Of a stretch of DNA of 64,000 nt, positions 1-10,982 are shown piece after piece; within the stretch, counting starts at the first letter, position 1; the number at the start of each line of letters is the position of its first letter. The translations under genes were made by a program, and so were the position numbers. The stretch covers positions 6,159 to 70,158 of the forward strand of contig JAKUCV010003652.1 in the NCBI GenBank assembly GCA_028386065.3. Direction: 5' to 3'. The notes under the pieces are model-generated. The model worked only from the letters and a program-made list of their open reading frames with translations, did no database searches and was not told the DNA's origin. The DNA is from Turnera subulata (Eukaryota; Streptophyta; Magnoliopsida; Malpighiales; Passifloraceae).

Positions 1-245
1 TCTTGTTTTAATTTCTTTTGTTTTGATTTTGTTAAACAAGTTTTGTTTTGTTTTTAATTTCTTTAGGCTGGTTATAATTCATTTTATCGGTCCTGTTTTT
101 AACGTCATTATGTTCGATTTTATTTTCATTCATGACGACTTTGTTATGTTTTAAATATTCTGTTTCTTTTCAGATAAATATGAATTTCCATATCTTAATA
201 AGAGAATTTATAATCTAAGAGATTTGTTTTCAAAAAGAAACTTAT

Positions 246-251
246 TTTATT
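246..251 (-). terminator. AATAAA poly(A) signal after the antisense ORF
   Basis: A perfect AATAAA on the minus strand, 35 bases past the stop codon at 288-286. In AT-rich DNA this can occur by chance, but its position suits the antisense ORF. Confidence 0.35.
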
Positions 252-285
252 AATTCATAACAGTTTACATCGAAGAAGAAGTACT

Positions 286-663
286 CTACTGAGTTACTTG
301 CTTCTCTAAGTCTTTTACAAGATTCTGGACATTCCTCAGGTGAGGGAACAGCTCCATGCACGCCAGTTCGATCTGCGCCACCGCCGAGCTGACCTTCTTC
401 AGGGAGAAGTTCAGTTGTGTCAGCTTTTGTTGCGGAGTGTTGCTTCCAGCGATCGCCTTGCCCTTGCGATCTTCAGTTTTCTTGGGAGCTCGCTTCTTCC
501 GTCGTTTTGGGGAGACCACCATGTGCTCCTCCAGACTGATGATGTTGGTCTTGAATCGTTTCTTTGGAGGCTCTTCATCGGAGCTTGTCGGGAAAGCCTT
601 GCCACCAATGTAGCTGTTGTTCTCGGAGTCTGAGGTCGTTCGAGAACGAAGTGGAGAGTCCAT
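286..663 (-). CDS. Antisense accessory ORF in the Gypsy element: small basic, probably nuclear protein
   Basis: I do not recognise this protein. I start it at the ATG at 663-661 (125 aa) rather than at the longer frame from 801, because a plant-type TATA box (TATAAATA on the minus strand, about 697-704) lies some 35 bases upstream. The N-terminal 30 residues are rich in Ser, Asp and Glu. Two basic clusters (PPKKRFK and PKRRKKRAPKK) look like nuclear localisation signals. The C-terminal ~40 residues form a probable amphipathic helix ending in LVKDLEKQ. An AATAAA lies after the stop, at 251-246. The gene runs antisense between the coding tail and the 3' LTR. Extra antisense ORFs in this position are known from some plant Gypsy elements (for example Grande and Retand, from memory); any link to them is inference. 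Confidence 0.5.
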   Translation of the reverse strand: MDSPLRSRTTSDSENNSYIGGKAFPTSSDEEPPKKRFKTNIISLEEHMVVSPKRRKKRAPKKTEDRKGKAIAGSNTPQQKLTQLNFSLKKVSSAVAQIELACMELFPHLRNVQNLVKDLEKQVTQ

Positions 664-696
664 GGCTGAGAATGAATGACTCAGCTGTGAGGATTG

Positions 697-704
697 GTAT
701 TTAT
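697..704 (-). promoter_or_regulatory. TATA box of the antisense ORF
   Basis: The minus strand reads CTTATAAATACC, a close match to the plant TATA consensus, about 35 bases before the ATG at 663. It would give a very short leader. Function is inferred from sequence and spacing only. Confidence 0.45.
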
Positions 705-2059
705 AAGCGGATGAGATGTCGCTTAAGGGTATAAGTGGTATCTCATGTTGGGGTTGGACACCTGGCGGAGTGTGCCAGAAGCTTATCGTGGTAGGACCCA
801 CGGATAAGACGGAATTTCGGGGACGAAATTCTTTTTAAGGTGGGTAGACTGTAACAGCCCGGGTAAAATTTGGATTTTTATCGGGACTGTAAAAGTCGTT
901 ATACAGTGATTTACCAAACGAATTAATCTTGGGTAATTAATTCAAGGTAAATCGGGAGTCGTTTTTCGAAACCGAGGGTTTTCCCGCGCTCGTGATTTTC
1001 CCGCGGATTTTTCGAAACTAAGTTGGTATTTTTTCGGGTTTCGGAATTTCTCGGAAAATCACACCGGAAAATAACTACGGGGTATCGATTATTTTCTGGT
1101 CCGGTTTGGACACGCCTGCACACAATAATGCAGGCGGCGTCTTTTCCTTTTCTTCCTATGCACCTGTGAGTTTTTGCCGGTTCCTGTGTGCTCGTGATGT
1201 AGGCCTGTGTCGCTCCTGTGATGTTACCTTCCCCTGCAAACACAAAGTCACACACCACTCACGCCTCCTCTTCTCCATGCTTTTTTCTTTCCCTGCAAAA
1301 CTAGTTTTGCTTTCTTCTTCACCAGCTAAAAAAAAAACCCACTACCAGTTATCGTACTTTCTTCTGCAATCAAAAAAAAAGAAAAAGAAACCTGCAAATG
1401 AAGAAATAAAACAACACACAACACAAACACCACCAACCAATCACCACCCTCCACGTCATCACCACCACCAATCAAGACTCGCCACCTCATCGTCACCTTC
1501 ACCACCCTCCATCCGGCACTGTTCACGTGGGAGTGAACTGCGCCTCCTCATGAGACACCACTCACCCGACGCCTCCCTCTCGATGTCGCCGACGTGACGC
1601 AACCGACGCCGCCCGATCTCGCCGCCCGACGCGCCGCGTTTGGCTGAAGACCAGACGGGGATGCCCGGGTTTGCCCTCCCTCCAACCGCTCGTCGCCACC
1701 TCCAGCCCGTGTCTGCATCCACCAGCGAGCTGCCCTCGCTTGCATCTCCCTCTCGGCGCCGCCGCTCACATACCATGCCTGCTCCCGTGCCGCCGTCATC
1801 GAAGGTGAGCAGAGTGTGGTAGACGACCCGTTTGGCTGGTCGCGGTAACGGGTCGACCCGCGTGTAGTAGGGGTTTAGCTTGGGCTGTGAGGTTGAGGCT
1901 TGGGCTGGGCCTTGGCTGGTGGGCTGCTGGCTGTGCGCGGGCCTGCTCACGCTGGCCTGCTGCTGGTCTAGGCAGCCTTGACACCTGGGCCTGCCCTTGG
2001 GCCCTGACCTGGGCTGAAAAACTGGTCCAGTCCATTTTAATTAAAAATACATATCTGGG

Positions 2060-2060
2060 A

Positions 2061-2116
<56 letters not shown>
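2060..2116. repeat. (AAT)n microsatellite
   Basis: About 19 uninterrupted AAT units inside LTR copy A, followed by an imperfect AT-rich tail. Confidence 0.95.
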
Positions 2117-2119
<3 letters not shown>

Positions 2120-2680
2120 TAATATGGCTGATAATTATATTTTCTGGAAAAAAAATAAAAAAAAATATGTATTACAAGATATATTTTTAGGAAATAAAAT
2201 AATTACTTAGACATATTATTTTGGGAAATTAAGGTAACTATATTATGGTTTTTGTTAATAATAGGCTAAGGATGAGTTATAGTATTTTGGAGGGGTATAC
2301 ACATACACATATATAGTTATACTTTCTAGGAAATAAATAAATATAAATAATAATAAAAGATTACATTTTATGAAAATAAATATGATATAATGTTGCTAAT
2401 AATATTTTTGATTTAATAGTTTTGGAAGTACCTACGTAACCTTAGAATATATATATATGGTACATGCTAATAACTGTGGAAATAAATACCATAACATAGT
2501 ATTGAGAAATTAAGGTTAAGTATATAATTTATACTACGGAATAATTATTTTGATGATACTATTAACATATGGATATATATAAATATACATCTACAAATTG
2601 TCGTTTTCTAGAAAATTATTGGTAAGAATATATGTTATAAGAAATGATTATTTTCATGAAAAATATTTTGGAAAGANGGT

Positions 2681-2817
2681 GTTGACCCCGGATTTGTGAT
2701 ATTGGGATGTTGATCCCGGATTTGTGATATTGGGGTGTTGACCCCGGATTTGAGATATTGGGATGTTGATCCCGGATTTGAGATATGGGGATGTTGATCC
2801 CGGATTGTGGTGGGGCC
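2681..2817 (+). repeat. 28-bp tandem repeat in LTR A
   Basis: Five units built on GTTGACCCCGGATTTGTGAT followed by ATTGGGAT, alternating GACCCCGG and GATCCCGG cores. The same array occurs in copy B at 7791-7917. In copy C the matching position falls in the assembly gap. Confidence 0.85.
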
Positions 2818-3481
2818 TGGCATCCGGAATTAGTTAATAACCAGGTACGACCCTAGCTTGTCCAGTGACGGGGCCCAGAAGATAAAATTGGTAATAAAAA
2901 TTAATAAGTGTTCTTTGGGTCTTGGTTCAGTATTGATTATGTTGTGCTTGACATGATTAAATAAGATTCCTCTATCGTGATGTTTGAGTTGGATTCTTTT
3001 GTCGTGTGGTATGTGTTAGTTGTTATGGCAGTATCCTTGTGATGTGTTTGTTTGTGCTTGTTATTGTGATAGTTGTGCTTGTTTCGAAAGTATTATGGTT
3101 GAATATATCATTGTTTATCTTTCGTCGGTGAGCGTTTCGGACTCACCCCTCGCCTGCGGGGTTTCATCCCGTAGGATGAGTTGTTTCATGTACAGGCTTG
3201 GTGCATTCCAGACAGGCTGCAGCGTTTCCCTTGGTCAGGCTTGGATCCATAGGTTGCATTGGTTATGCATACAGTGTTAGTGAGTCTTTAAGTCTTCCGT
3301 TGTGCATGTCTTTATTTATGTTGGGCCATTGGGCCGTGTTGAGTTATTTTTGTTGTTATTATTATGGGCCATTGGGCCGAGTTATTGTTATTTACACTGT
3401 ATGCTTGGGTTTATTGGGTTGGGTTGTCACAGTTCCGGCACGTGTTTACTGTGTACGGTAAATACGGGTCGGGGCGTCTCA

Positions 3482-5100
3482 TGGAGGGTTCGGCTTCTTT
3501 TTAATCTAATCTCAGTATCTTTTAAACGGTACAAATTTAGTTTTGGATGAATTGTTTCGGAACAAAATCAAAGTGTAGTATAATTAGGATTGTATCATGA
3601 AAAAAAAAAAATTTGATGGTGGAGAGTACTAATCTTTCTAAAAAAAACACACAAAATTAGCTTTGGATGAATTAGGACTGTATCATTAAAAAAAAATTCT
3701 ATGGTGGAGAGTACTAATCTTGCTAAAAAAACGAAAAAATTTAGCTTTGGATGAATTGTTTTACTAATTTATTTTTAAAATTGCTAATCATGGAGGTTTT
3801 TTTTGCATCTTTTCTTTGATTTGAATCGGTTGAAAATGAATGAGTTAAAGGTCTTTTTATTCTGAACATGGAGTGTTTATGTTTTTTTTTACTAATTCTG
3901 ATAATTTATTTTTTAAAAAAAAGGAACAAAATCAGTGAGTTGGCTTTTACCCATACTCTGATTGGGATAATTATGAAAATTTTTCTTTAAAAAATCGGAA
4001 CAAAATGAATGAGTAACTCATCTTGCTAAAAGTGTAGTATAATTAGGACTGTATCATTAAAAAATTTTGATTGCAGAGAGTACTAATCTTGCTAAAAAAT
4101 CTGATCGTGTATAATTAGGTTTTTCCTTAACTCTAATTGGGATAATTATAATGAAAATAAGGGCAATCAAACAACACCTAGAACCCTCCACATGACAAAA
4201 AACAAAGACCTCAAAGCCTACACATGACAAAAAAGCAAGACTCTAAAATCCTATGTGTCAAAACCTGGTGAGGGATTCAGCTATTAATATATATAATAGA
4301 TTTTTATGAAAAATTATTTTGTTATGAGAAATATTCTTGCTAATGTTTTGGTATGCTTCAGCTCCACCGTCGTGTGATGGAATACGCAAGAATGTTTATA
4401 TTGGCTAAACGAATGTTTGATTAATGTAGCCAGATTTTGACACGGTGTTTTCATGTTTTGTACCCCCATCAAAAGAGGGAATAAAAGGAATGAATGTTAA
4501 AGTTCCGACGTTAAAACAAAAAATAACTTCAAATCCTTTTTTAAAAAAAACTTTAATTTCTCAAAAAAAAAAAACTTCCTACAGCGAAATCCTGGTACCG
4601 GACCTTGTTAGTTGTAGCTCTGCTCTGTGCAAAAGACAAAATATTCAGTTGCAACTTGCAAGTTGCAAAATGGTAGCGGTTGGAAAGCTGGGCCCAACCC
4701 AACGGCCCATTGGCTGTTTATTTTTCCAAAGCAACCCCATGTCGTTCCACTACCCTATTATAATGGGATACGCTATCCGGGAGGGAATTAGGCGGATAGC
4801 GTTGAGTCGTTGACACTATATTCACTGTAAGTTTTGACTTGTTGGATTGCGGTTAAAACTATCGAGATGAAGTGTATGATGAAATCAAATCAAATTCCAA
4901 AAATATAGAAAAATTGAGATGAATTGTATGATGAAATCAAATCAAATTCCAAAATTATAGAACAACACAAAGATAAAGTCTCATTTTTACAGCATTCTCC
5001 GAATTCCTGCGTTGACACTAAATCCTACACTTAATTAATTGAATTCAAAGCGAAATTCTATATTTAAAAAATAAATTCAATCTAAAAAAAGTCAAAACTA
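3482..5100. other. Spacer between LTR copies A and B
   Basis: AT-rich DNA with no gene I can support. It holds a dispersed direct repeat (GTATAATTAGGA...GTATCAT...GAGAGTACTAATCTT) near 3575-3640, 3665-3730 and 4030-4100, a 52-bp tandem pair at about 4863-4966 (GAGATGAA.TGTATGATGAAA type units), and a small AT palindrome near 4275-4295. These look like decayed non-coding repeats. Confidence 0.5.
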
Positions 5101-5105
5101 ATATT

Positions 5106-8100
5106 TGTAACAGCCCGGGTAAAATTTGGATTTTTACCGGGACTGTTAACGTCATTATACAGTGAATTACCGAATGAATTAATCTCGGGTAATTAATTCA
5201 AGGTAAATCGGGAGTCGTTTTTCGAAACCGAGAGTTTTCCCGCGCTCGGGGGTATCTTTCTGACTAACCGAGCCTCGGTTTTCAGTTCCGAGACTTGGAC
5301 GACGTTCAGGGGAATTAATCGGATTTTTCGAGCCCAAGTTGTATTTTTGGACTCGGGACGGAATTTGTCGGAAAGACGGGAGTAACCCTGCTTCTACGAG
5401 ATTCCGACGCGAGAATCCGGACCGGCCATATGAGGCTTGCCCCGAGCCACTCTTCTTTCTCCTCTTTCCTTCCTCTTCCTCTTTCCCGGCTACACTTCTT
5501 CTCCTCTCTCCCGGTTTTTCCCCGGCCACGCGGGCCCCACTTTCTTCTCTCTTTTCTTTCTTTCCCTTCCTTTCTCCTTCTCCTTTTTCTTTCTCTTTTT
5601 TTTTCTTTCTTCCCAGCCGCCATGTCCCGTGAATCGCCGGCCCCCCACCTTTTCTTCTTTTATTTTTTTTTCTCTCTTGTCATTTTCTTTTCTCCCTACC
5701 CTCTTCCTCTCCTCTCTCCCTCACGTTACCTTTCTCCTGCCTCAATCAACATCATCTCTCCCTCTTTTCCCTACCATCTTCGTCATCAACACCTCTCTTC
5801 CTCCCCAACTCTTTCCCCCAGCCTCTCCCCGATCTGTCTCACGCCGTCTGCCGCCTTGTTCCTCCATCTCTTCCCTTGCTGCCGTCGCCACCAGCTTCTT
5901 CCTCGCGGCGCCGCCACCAAGCCGAGGAGACATCGCCGCCCGAGCGCCTCCGATCTCCTCCCTACAACCCATCTGTTACACCGTCGCCGCCGGCTACACC
6001 TCCTCCCTTCACCGCCGCTCAACCTTCCCTCTGCCTCTGCAACTCTCGCCGACGACGGGGTAAGTGTTGTCGCCGATCTTTCCCCCTGCTTCTTCCCCTT
6101 TCTTCCTCCTGCTTCCCATATCCTCCGCCGCCGTCGCTCCTGCTCTCTTCGTCGCCGACGGCAGGGACGCGTGGGTAAGCTACTGCTGTACTTTTCTTTT
6201 CCTTGTGCTTTGAGTTTTTAAACCCGATTTGTGTGTTTAACGATTGAGGTGTTTGGGTTGTTTTGATTGTGTTGCGTGTGGTTCGCCCTTGATGTTGCCA
6301 GAGTATGTGACTGTCGTGGGTATAGTGGTGGTGGTGCTGCTAGCTGAGTACGGTGGTGTTATTTTGTGGTGGTGGTTTGATTTGTTGGATGATGAACAGT
6401 GATGGAAGATCTTTTGGGCTGCCGTGAACAGTAACAGAGGAGTTTCGGGACTGCTGCAAACAGTGTTTGGCCGGAATCCGGCGAATTTCCGGCAGTTTCG
6501 GGTCTATTCCGGCGAAGTCTCGGGATTTTTCCGGCGAACCCGGAAACGGACCTTTGGGTAATTCCTTGGACTCATATTATACCTTGGCGCGGGTTTGGGC
6601 TCGGTTGCACAACGGACTCGGAAACGGGCCGAACGTGCAGAGGCCCATGTTCCCGAGACACATGCTTTAGACAAATTTAATAACGGACCCGATGGACGTT
6701 TGATATTACAAATGGTTAATGAATTAAATTATGAATTAAAAATGATGGTTAATGCATTAATCTATAGATTAAAAAGAAAAGACACCATTTTGGAATTAAT
6801 TATGAAGATATAAGTTAATACATAACCGGATGAAATTTATTCTATGATCAAAGTATGTTTTACCATCGGGTATGTTATTTATAAGTATTATTATTTCACA
6901 TTGTTAAATAAAGTACGAAGTATTATACGGGCCGTAAATTGATCTACTCACAAATATAATTTCCGCCAGATAATTTGTACAACGTATCTATGTATTTTCT
7001 TATCTTAAGTGACTAATGGGCCGGGATATCGGCTTGAACGTTCGGTTTTGGTTTTAATTTAAAATTAAGAATAATTAGAATATCGATAGGAAACTCGTTT
7101 TCGGATTTAATTTGAAATTAAGTATAAATGGTAAAATGAATAAAGAGGTTAATTTCATAATAAAGAAATTGGATATAAGACAAGCCGTATAACGATTTCT
7201 AAACCGGCATCATGCATAAACATTATGTTGTGCATTATAAGTGATTACGGTGTTCCTGTATGTACATATAGGGTATCGGGATTTGACCGGATAGCAATTT
7301 CAGAGACACACCAGGTGAGGATGGATAAACCTTGATATGTGCCCGTAATACTGTGTATGCTTTGTTGTTTGATTGAACCGTTGAAATGATCCTTGTTAGT
7401 TATTTGATTGCCATGAATGTTGTTGTTGTTGCTGGGCTGTGTGGATTGATCATGTGGATACTGTGAATAATTGTTATACTGTTAATTGTGTGTAATTAGT
7501 GATATGAAATTGCGGATTGGTTGAGCTTGAGTAATAATCTGTGATGATTATGACTGCTGTGATGTTGTTGTTGTTGATGTTAGACTGTGTTATTGGATTG
7601 TGATATTGTGTAGAGGATAATGATGAACTGGTCAATGTGGATAATTGGGAAAAGAATAATGTGTATTGGAAATGGAACTGAAACTGAAAGTGAGATGATG
7701 ATATAATTGTCACTTGGAAAGTAGTGGTACGACTAGATGGTTAGAGGCTAGTTCTGTGGTGTCATGGCCAGAGGGTTTGTTGGTTGGGGTGTTGACCCCG
7801 GATTTGTGATATTGGGATGTTGATCCCGGATTTGTGATATTGGGGTGTTGACCCCGGATTTGTGATATTGGGATGTTGATCCCGGATTTGAGATATGGGG
7901 ATGTTGATCCCGGATTGTGGTGGGGCCTGGCATCCAGAATTAGTTAATAACCAGGTACGACCCTAGCTTGTCCAGTGACGGGGCCCGGGAGATAAAATTG
8001 GTAATAAAGACTAATAAGTAATCTTTTGGTCTTGGCTTTGATGTGATTTAGTGAGATTCTTTTGACGTGTTGGTTGTGTTAGATTCCTTGATGTGTTGTT

Positions 8101-8561
8101 TGATTTAGATTCCTCTGTCGTGTTGTGTGTGTAGTTTCATCTGTTTGATGGTTGTTTTACTTCGAAAGTGTTACGGTTGATTATATATCACTGTTTATCT
8201 TTCGTCGGTGAGCACTTCGGACTCACCCCTCGCCTGCGGGGTTTCATCCCGTAGGATGAGTTGTTTCATGTACAGGCTTGGTGCATTCCAGACAGGCTGC
8301 TGCGTTATCCCTTGGACAGGGCTTGGATCCATAGGTTGCATCTGTGCATACAGTGTTAGTGAGTTTAAAGTCTTCCGCTGTGCATTGTTTTCGCTATTAT
8401 TGGGCCATTGGGCCGGATTTGTTACTTACGATGTTTTATTATTTTGGGCCGTTGGGCCGAGTTATGGTTGTTTACACTGTATGCTAGGCCTTGTTGGGCT
8501 GGGTTGTCACAGTTCCGGCACGTGTTTACGGTGTACGGTAAATACGGGTCGGGGCGTCTCA
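5106..8561 (+). mobile_element. Solo LTR, copy B, with 5-bp target duplication
   Basis: A 3456-bp LTR beginning TGTAACAGCCCGGG and ending GGGGCGTCTCA, flanked by the perfect 5-bp duplication ATATT (5101-5105 and 8562-8566). With no internal region and an intact duplication this is a solo LTR, the product of recombination between the two LTRs of one element. It contains a long pyrimidine-rich tract (about 5440-6070) that produces spurious open frames, repeated CCGGCGA motifs near 6470-6545, the 28-bp array at 7791-7917 and the conserved block at 8201-8260. It is closer to copy C than to copy A. Confidence 0.92.
7791..7917 (+). repeat. 28-bp tandem repeat in LTR B
   Basis: Four to five units of GTTGA(C/T)CCCGGATTTGTGAT followed by ATTGGG(A/G)T, homologous to the array in LTR A. 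The alternation of C and T at one position suggests a 56-bp higher-order unit. Confidence 0.85.
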
Positions 8562-8566
8562 ATATT

Positions 8567-10982
8567 TGACTAAATTACAAGTATAACAGCAATCCAAATA
8601 TCACAGTCATGAATTTCAATGGAACGAGAGAGTGCAACTGGTATACAGTTATTTATGAGCATTATACGGAAAATTACTAAAATGCTAGTATGTTTATTTT
8701 ATGAAAATAATATAAATGAAAGTACAAAATACATTTCCACACAATTCAAGGTCCATGCAGGAGAGGAAAGGGGTGTAGTCCATAATCACCTCGTTTCTCT
8801 AACTTTCTCCAAGAATAAAGTGCCCCCATTCTAGCAATGCCAGAAAAATTATCCACATCATCGTCTCTCCTTTGAAAAAAACCTTGCGACTGCAACCCAA
8901 TATTTTTCCTTTTGTGAAAACTGGTACCCAATATTAATTATTCATTCCTGCTGCTCTATCAAATGTATCGTAAGAAAAAAGAATAATAAATATGTACAAT
9001 ATAGTATATTTATAGCAGCAGGTCAAGTGGTGATTATTTTATTGGAGTATCGGGGATGGGATTTTAGACTTGCAACAATGGCAAAGTCACACATCCCTAA
9101 AGAACTTTCGATAAAGTTTGTATTAAAGCCTTGGTCCAATTCATATCCCAACTCCAACCAAGGAGTCACGCTGACATCAAATTAAGGATAAGCTGCCTAT
9201 AGCCTAACTGTGAGCCAATGCAGTTGGAAAGAAAGCAGCATCCTTTGCCAATACGCAATAAGAAACAGATCCAAAAGCTAAAGCTGCCCATCCATGATTT
9301 ACATCTGCCGCTGTTCTATAACTATGATTTTTCAAGTCCTTGATGAAGATTCCATACAAATTGGGTTACTCTTGATCAGATAATGTCCACTAGCAGCTGA
9401 CAAGGCAACTTTAATAATTCCCAGAGCTAGTAAGGGAAAAAGATGGATAAGAATAGCATATTATATAAATAATTAAATATGATTCCTATTGGCCTCGACA
9501 TAATTCCTTGGATTACACATTTCGGCGCCTTCAATTTAATTTTTTACCTGAAAAGCCTCTTGCTGCAAAAAAATTTCTTCTTCCTTTGCAAAATTATTGA
9601 TTTAATGTGACAGTTACGTTATCCTACGACTCTTTAAATAAAAAGAAATCAAGAGATGGAATATATATTAGACATGGAACCGATCATTGCCATTGTTTTA
9701 TCTCCCATCATATCGTGCTAGTTGAAGAAAAGGTAGCCCATCCATGGCCCGTGCACAAAAAAATGGAATGAATGTTAGTATCACAATCCCCAAATTTATT
9801 TATTTATTTATTTATTTTTGACAGAACCCCAAATTTATTATGTTTATGCCATTCTAATTTATCAATATTTAATGGATACCTCGATGAAATAAATTATAAG
9901 CCCAAGCACCGCCCATTAAATCCAACAGACAACGCCTCTTGTTCCTTTGTCGTTCTTCTTCTCTTCGCTGACATACTTTGAATCCAATTCACCTATCAAA
10001 TTACAGTAACCATGTCGAAAGAAAGAACTTATCGCCGTTGCCCACAAATAGGTGGAGAGGCCCACGCTCCCATGTCTCACGCGACACTCAGGCATTACAA
10101 TTGCTGCGGCCACGTTTGTTCGTTCTTTTGTTTTGGGTTTCCCAACCCACAAATTTTGGTTTATCCTTTTATTCATTGCCATGTTACAGGGACGACGTCC
10201 TTTTATTTGTAACTGATTTCTAATCATTTCATTGATTTAAAGTTTTTGTAACGCATTCCAAATGCTTGCTTGTATTAGTTAAATTATTAGTATTGCTATA
10301 AATTCAGAGTTTTCTCATTTAAATTTTTAAATAAGGTGGATGAAATGTACAACTATATCTTATTTGGTCCTATGTGCATCAATAATTTTTTGAAGTCTCC
10401 CAGTCGCACCCGCATTATTAGAATAGTGTTGATACAATTCAAACAAAAAAAAAAAGATTACCTGGCAAGAGGTATGATTTAAAGGATTTAAGGTTTGAAC
10501 CAAAATCGAGTGTCCAAACAAATCCTCCATACCTCCATTTTTTAACCAATCAAACCGAGAGTACCGTCCACTTTCCATTTATTTCACTATCAGCCTACGC
10601 TCAACACTTCCTCAAAATCCCATAGAGAAAACCTCGCTTGGCTATCTTAGCCTAGCCAAACCCAAGTAAGTAGCCGCAGCCACCCACATTCGTGAACAGT
10701 GTACGCAAATACATGTGAAATTAACTGACAAACTAACACAAAACCAGTCAGTGTCGGCGCTTGTACTCACCCCATCCCTTTTGTTTCTCTCCCTCGTGAC
10801 ACCCCCTACTCGTAGCAAAATAAAAAGGACCCAACCCCTCGCCAGTTGCCACACACACACAACAACACTAGAAAAAAACACAACTACTACAAAACCTGAA
10901 ACAACACAAAGTTGTAGCGGTGGCAGTGGTAGTTGTACTCTTAACAAAATACATCACCTGCAATTGTAAACCAAAACCACCC
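8567..10982. other. Intergenic region upstream of the endoglucanase
   Basis: Mostly AT-rich. It contains one short stretch on the minus strand that reads like protein (9180-9353, listed separately), an ATTT run near 9796-9820, and from about 10640 the probable promoter and leader of the endoglucanase. No canonical TATA box stands out; an AAATAAAAAGG near 10820 is a weak candidate. Confidence 0.4.
9180..9353 (-). pseudogene. Possible fragment of a membrane-protein gene
   Basis: On the minus strand one frame reads LYGIFIKDLKNHSYR followed by a hydrophobic run containing NHGWAALAFGSVSYC and AAFFPTALAHS, then a stop. The amino-acid composition is protein-like, with a possible membrane segment, but there is no start codon, an in-frame stop lies just upstream, and no convincing splice sites bound it. 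I do not recognise the family. It may be one exon of a decayed gene or chance. Confidence 0.2.

Larger units (their letters stand above)
1..849 (+). mobile_element. 3' internal tail of a Ty3/Gypsy-type LTR retrotransposon
   Basis: This is internal sequence lying directly before the LTR that starts at 850. Its last bases form a purine-rich tract (AAGGTGGGTAGAC, 837-849) that fits a polypurine tract abutting the LTR terminal TG. Just before it, at 812-831, is the GAATTTCG/CGAAATTC palindrome often seen at the end of the polyprotein region in plant Ty3/Gypsy chromoviruses (from memory, Tekay-like). No gag, protease, reverse transcriptase or integrase reading frame is visible, so the coding part and the 5' LTR, if present, lie outside the window. 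The segment carries an antisense gene, listed separately. The lineage is inferred from terminal motifs only. Confidence 0.7.
850..3481 (+). mobile_element. Gypsy-type 3' LTR, copy A
   Basis: Starts TGTAACAGCCCGGG after a polypurine-like tract and ends GGGGCGTCTCA, giving the TG...CA termini of an LTR. Both ends match copies B (5106-8561) and C (28659-31987), but much of the interior differs, so A belongs to another subfamily. It contains an (AAT)n run at 2060-2116, five 28-bp units at about 2681-2817 and the conserved GC-rich block at 3121-3180. The single N at 2677 lies at the edge of the 28-bp repeats. No target duplication can be checked because the left side is element interior. Confidence 0.8.

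Noticed and set aside
4445..4813. A 122-codon frame in the spacer
   Set aside because: Starts in AT-rich repeats, has poly-Lys runs from A-tracts and no recognisable domain.
5430..6221. Long open frames (up to 263 codons) in LTR B, and similar ones in LTR C around 28988-29825
   Set aside because: They come from pyrimidine-rich LTR sequence, are open in several frames at once, and encode Ser/Pro/Leu/Phe low-complexity strings with no domain.
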